A stretch of DNA of 6,701 nucleotides from Clostridiales bacterium. GTDB lineage: Bacteria; Bacillota; Clostridia; Christensenellales; Christensenellaceae. The position numbers and the translations under genes are program-made. Of the stretch, positions 4,490-6,701 are shown in pieces. The notes below the pieces were generated by a model. It did not search any database. It saw only the letters and a list, made by a program, of their open reading frames with translations, and was not told the origin of the DNA. Every line of letters starts with the position of its first letter. Positions within the stretch are counted from its first letter, which is position 1. The stretch spans positions 249 through 6,949 of the forward strand of contig DOMW01000204.1 in the NCBI GenBank assembly GCA_003510345.1. The letters run 5' to 3'.

Positions 4490-4796
4490 TTCCTTTCCCT
4501 CCTTGTTGTATTATGTTTTCCAATTTCTCTATCCGCTCCCACGCTGATTTAACAGACTGTTCAGCAACAATCAGCCTCTCCCACGATTCGCGGAAATCTT
4601 CTCGTAAGCCTTTGTTTTCGCGTTTCAATTCCGCAATACCCTCACTAATGGCATCGAGTTTAACTGAAATGGTCGTAATAACGGCGGTATCTTCTTGCGT
4701 GTCAGCCTTTGCCTGCCTGTTTTTTCCGTTCCAATCCCTTATGAAAGTGAGCAGCAAAGCGCCGGCCGCAATTATAACTCCCCATTCAATACCCAT
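4482..4796 (-). CDS. Membrane-anchored coiled-coil protein of the lysis cassette
   Basis: I chose the ATG at 4796 (104 aa) over the one at 4811 because GGGGGTGG (4802-4809) lies 5 nt before it; the longer form would add five residues. The protein starts MGIEWGVIIAAGALLLTFIR, one membrane helix. A polar linker follows (about residues 22-40), then a long charged helix from about residue 45 to the end with heptad-like spacing (ISVKLDAISEGIAELKRENK). This plan resembles XhlA- or holin-accessory-type proteins of Gram-positive phages, but there is no specific motif. It overlaps the receiver gene upstream and the holin downstream, so it is translated as part of the lysis cassette. A holin partner or membrane anchor role is inferred from position. 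Confidence 0.75.
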   Translation of the reverse strand: MGIEWGVIIAAGALLLTFIRDWNGKNRQAKADTQEDTAVITTISVKLDAISEGIAELKRENKGLREDFRESWERLIVAEQSVKSAWERIEKLENIIQQGGKGNV

Positions 4797-5241
4797 TAAC
4801 GCCACCCCCATATTTCAACATATTGCGAATTTCGCGCAAATCATCAATCATTTTCCCTGCGGTATCTTCTTTCGCATTCTCAAAAATCGCACCAACACGC
4901 CTTAAAAACGCTTGTGCGTACATCGGTTTGCGGAAATACTCTACCGCGCCTAAGGCCCGCCCTCTTTTCTCACTTTCATAGTCAATGTGGGAAGTAAGAA
5001 ACGCAACAGGGATGCCCTCCAATGAAGTATTTGCCTTTATCTGCTGGAGAGCATCAAACCCGTTGATGTCGGGCATTTCAACATCAAGTATAATCAAATC
5101 CGGCGTAACCTTATTTAGTATTTCAAACATTCTCGCCACCGATAATACGGGCAGGGGTGCGTAATAAGGTTTCAAAATCATCTTGCATATATCCAGCGAG
5201 GCTTTATTGTCATCCACAATGATGATTTTTTTCCTGTCCAT
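4786..5241 (-). CDS. Stand-alone response-regulator receiver protein in lysis cassette
   Basis: A 151-aa protein made of one CheY-like receiver domain (about residues 4-120) and a short helical tail; no DNA-binding or enzymatic output domain follows. All phosphorylation-site residues are present: D10 and D11 in IIIVDDN, the phospho-acceptor D53 in LIILDVEMPD, the switch T83 in VAFLTSH and K105 in EYFRKPM. In known receivers these sites take phosphate from a histidine kinase and change partner binding; no kinase is in the window. The gene starts 4 nt after the endolysin stop with only a weak ribosome site, so it is probably translationally coupled, and it overlaps the following membrane/coiled-coil gene. 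A receiver between endolysin and holin is unusual. The family call is very secure; a role in lysis timing is speculation. Confidence 0.93.
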   Translation of the reverse strand: MDRKKIIIVDDNKASLDICKMILKPYYAPLPVLSVARMFEILNKVTPDLIILDVEMPDINGFDALQQIKANTSLEGIPVAFLTSHIDYESEKRGRALGAVEYFRKPMYAQAFLRRVGAIFENAKEDTAGKMIDDLREIRNMLKYGGGVNGY

Positions 5242-5245
5242 GACG

Positions 5246-6049
5246 TTATTCCCACAACCGCGCCCAAGTGAGTGTACCTACTGATCCATCAACACCATTT
5301 TTATGCGGCCCCGTATTACCCATGTTGATGCCTTTGTCAATACAACGTTTCTGGAATGCTTTTACGGCCTCAAGCGTAAGCGGCCCGAATTTTCCATCGA
5401 GATCGTCATTGTAATAGTCCAGCTCCCGCAGCCGCTTTTGCAGTGTTACCACCGCCTCATCCCGTTTGAACGGCTTGCCGGTGGCGTTAAGAATCCTGCC
5501 GGGGTATGCGGGCACCGTGGCTGTCGTTACCGCCGTGCTGACCTTTGAGCCGTTTTCCAGCACAATGAGCGTGTGGCCGTTCTTCACAACAATATCTCCA
5601 ACCTGCAAATACACATCGCTTTTGAGATATTTGGAATCGGTCAGTTTGGAGAATTTGCCCGTTGCCACAATCGCGGAAACCATATTCCCAGTGTAAATGT
5701 CCTTGCTCACTGAAATACCCGCAGCGTTAATACAAACGGCCACGAGTGCGGAGCAGTCAGTTTCACATTTTACCGTGATTTTCGACAAATCGAAATTGAA
5801 TTTTTGCGCCGCCGAAAATAGGGTAGTGCGCTGATGTTGGTCATACCCAATAGCGTTGTTGGAACAAGCCTGCTGCATGGCCGCCGCTATTTTTTTAGCC
5901 GCCGCCGGGTCATTAGCCCGCAAAACCGTGTGCCATGTCGAGGCGTACCATGCGCGGGTTGCAAGCTCTTTTCCCGTTTGATCCCCAGCCGCACCGCCTG
6001 CGATTTTTCCGTTTTCATCCATTACTGCGTGTCCAATTTTAATACTCAT
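5246..6049 (-). CDS. Phage endolysin: NlpC/P60-like catalytic domain plus peptidoglycan-binding domain
   Basis: A 267-aa cell-wall hydrolase expected to act on peptidoglycan after the holin opens the membrane. The N-terminal part starts MSIKIGHAVMDENGKIAGGA and continues GDQTGKELATRAWY, typical of Clostridia phage lysins. The probable catalytic cysteine is C99 in CETDCSALVAVC, matching the DCS of NlpC/P60 enzymes, with H159 in GDIVVKNGHTLIVL as the partner. A Thr/Val/Ala-rich linker (about 168-185) precedes a peptidoglycan_binding_1-like domain (about 196-267; VVTLQKRLRELDYY, DGKFGPLTLEAVKAFQ, VDGSVGTLTW). There is no signal peptide, consistent with holin-dependent release. The ATG at 6049 has AAGGAGGT (6059-6066) 9 nt upstream, overlapping the preceding stop codon. 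Cleavage specificity (amidase or endopeptidase) cannot be told from the sequence. Confidence 0.9.
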   Translation of the reverse strand: MSIKIGHAVMDENGKIAGGAAGDQTGKELATRAWYASTWHTVLRANDPAAAKKIAAAMQQACSNNAIGYDQHQRTTLFSAAQKFNFDLSKITVKCETDCSALVAVCINAAGISVSKDIYTGNMVSAIVATGKFSKLTDSKYLKSDVYLQVGDIVVKNGHTLIVLENGSKVSTAVTTATVPAYPGRILNATGKPFKRDEAVVTLQKRLRELDYYNDDLDGKFGPLTLEAVKAFQKRCIDKGINMGNTGPHKNGVDGSVGTLTWARLWE

Positions 6050-6064
6050 ATTCTTTCTACCTCC

Positions 6065-6256
6065 TTATTCGTTCGCAAGCCCATCGAGTTGACGTTGCGC
6101 GGCATCAATTTCTTCACGCCATGCTGCCCGCTGGGCTTTCATTTCCGCCCAATCAGGGCCGGGATGGCCCTCATATGCTTTAATTGCTTTGTAATCCGTT
6201 TCGTTGAGTTTTGATTTCAGCGCGTTAATACGCGCTTCGAGCTTTTGCCTGCCCAT
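6065..6256 (-). CDS. Small phage coiled-coil protein, 63 aa
   Basis: A hydrophilic helical protein: an N-terminal helix GRQKLEARINALKSKLNETD, a central YKAIKAYEGHPGPDWAEMKA segment, and a second helix QRAAWREEIDAAQRQLDGLA. Short proteins with the YKxIKxYE...AExxAxRxAWRxxI pattern are common between tail and lysis genes of Firmicutes phages; their function is unknown to me and a structural or chaperone role is only a guess. The ATG at 6256 has AAAGGAG (6266-6272) 9 nt upstream and overlaps the end of the chimeric DGR gene by 32 bp. In intact relatives I would expect it directly downstream of the reverse transcriptase gene. Confidence 0.75.
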   Translation of the reverse strand: MGRQKLEARINALKSKLNETDYKAIKAYEGHPGPDWAEMKAQRAAWREEIDAAQRQLDGLANE

Positions 6257-6644
6257 GTCTTTGTTCTCCTTTCATCGGCCAACAGCCGAATAGTTTTTCA
6301 TAAAAATGATCCATGTTGTGGATTGTGCGCCGTGCGTTTTTGTGGGCGATATAGCCCCGCCATGACATATAGCTGGTGTGTATCTGTTCCAGCGTCATGT
6401 CCCCGGCATCCAGAAACTTGCGGAATTTCTTCATCTTGCGCCGCTGACGGGTTACGCATTCCCGGCAGGGTCTGGCTACAATGCGGCCGAGGTCGATCCC
6501 CGGAAACGTGAAAACATAGGTATACCGCTTTGGGACGTTTTTCTCATTCATCAAAAAGCGGGTAAGGTGCGCCCGTATGTCGGCGCCGTTCTTCCAAAAC
6601 TCAAGGCCGCTGATGCTGCGCTTGCGCATGAGTACATTGCTCAT
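6225..6644 (-). CDS. Avd-like N-terminus fused to reverse-transcriptase C-terminal tail (DGR remnant)
   Basis: A 139-aa protein that appears chimeric. Residues 1-57 (MSNVLMRKRSISGLEFWKNG to NVPKRYTYVFTFPGIDLGRIV) match what I know of the Avd-like four-helix-bundle accessory proteins beside phage DGR reverse transcriptases, with the characteristic VPKRY. Residues ~63-122 (RQRRKMKKFRKFLDAGDMTL, then HTSYMSWRGYIAHKNARRTI, then MDHFYEKLF) match the extreme C-terminus of DGR/phage reverse transcriptases, which normally follows the polymerase and thumb. The palm motifs, including YxDD, are absent. The likely origin is a single in-frame deletion that removed the rest of avd, the template repeat and most of the polymerase; the junction is about residues 56-64 (nt 6450-6480). 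The ATG at 6644 (GGAGG at 6656-6660, 11 nt away) is preferred; a GTG at 6653 is only 2 nt from it. The product cannot polymerise and is probably non-functional, though it is in frame and in an operon. Confidence 0.65.
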   Translation of the reverse strand: MSNVLMRKRSISGLEFWKNGADIRAHLTRFLMNEKNVPKRYTYVFTFPGIDLGRIVARPCRECVTRQRRKMKKFRKFLDAGDMTLEQIHTSYMSWRGYIAHKNARRTIHNMDHFYEKLFGCWPMKGEQRHGQAKARSAY

Positions 6645-6676
6645 AATGTCCACCGCCTCCGTATTGTTCGCTGTTT

Positions 6677-6701
6677 ATCCCGCCCCACAAGGGGGCGGGA
6701 T
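6677..6701. repeat. 10-bp GC-rich hairpin upstream of the DGR remnant
   Basis: ATCCCGCCCC (6677-6686) and GGGGCGGGAT (6692-6701) are perfect inverted copies around a 5-nt loop. The right arm ends at the window edge, so the stem may be longer. On the minus strand it lies just before the chimeric gene, and no T-run follows, unlike a terminator. DGR target genes carry such a stem-loop just after their variable repeat, which is one explanation. Confidence 0.7.

Noticed and set aside
4513..4905. 130-codon plus-strand frame opposite the lysis cassette
   Set aside because: It is a shadow of the coiled-coil and receiver genes, with no ribosome site or family features.
1..6701. CRISPR array
   Set aside because: No regularly spaced direct repeats were seen; all repeats found are inverted and local.
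6225..6701. DGR template repeat surviving in the window
   Set aside because: No stretch here looks like a TR, and the interval that would hold it is the part inferred to be deleted. A TR/VR pair cannot be tested without the sequence to the right.

Overview
The window looks like a low- to mid-GC Firmicutes (Clostridia-type) chromosome carrying a prophage. This rests on strong AGGAGG-type Shine-Dalgarno sites, a Gram-positive MtaB-HIT pair, an r1t-type holin, an NlpC/P60-like endolysin and a retroelement remnant of the kind found in gut Clostridia prophages. No species can be named from the sequence.

Layout, left to right. (1) Positions 1-1577, plus strand: the 3' part of mtaB (tRNA methylthiotransferase), then a complete HIT-family hydrolase. 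This is ordinary host chromosome. (2) Positions 1578-2341, no convincing gene: a 245-bp element with ~54-bp terminal inverted repeats (1772-2016, MITE-like) and a 23-bp palindrome (2294-2316). The host/prophage junction is probably in this stretch. (3) Positions 2342-3479: an IS30-family insertion with an intact DDE transposase on the minus strand, tentative short end repeats and a TTA duplication. (4) Positions 3480-4222, minus strand: a compact transcription unit of four very small genes (43-aa membrane peptide, 70-aa DUF3873-like protein, 30-aa membrane peptide, 58-aa protein). It is driven by a near-consensus promoter whose spacer is filled by an 18-bp perfect palindrome. A good promoter on the plus strand points back under the 43-aa gene and could make an antisense RNA. 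(5) Positions 4244-6644, minus strand: a phage late/lysis operon read right to left. It encodes a chimeric Avd/reverse-transcriptase-tail protein, a 63-aa coiled-coil protein, an endolysin, a stand-alone response-regulator receiver, a membrane-anchored coiled-coil protein and an r1t-type holin, and it ends at a strong intrinsic terminator. (6) Positions 6677-6701: a 10-bp-stem GC-rich hairpin just upstream of the chimeric gene.

The most interesting reading concerns the right end. The 139-aa chimera appears to join the start of an Avd-like accessory protein to the last ~75 residues of a diversity-generating-retroelement (DGR) reverse transcriptase. That implies one internal deletion removed the template repeat and the polymerase, leaving a fossil DGR next to a hairpin that may have marked the 3' end of its target gene. 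Second in interest are the receiver protein with a complete phosphorylation site inside a lysis cassette, and the operator-controlled micro-protein unit with a possible antisense RNA. Domain and family calls are from recognition of motifs by eye; no database search was run.
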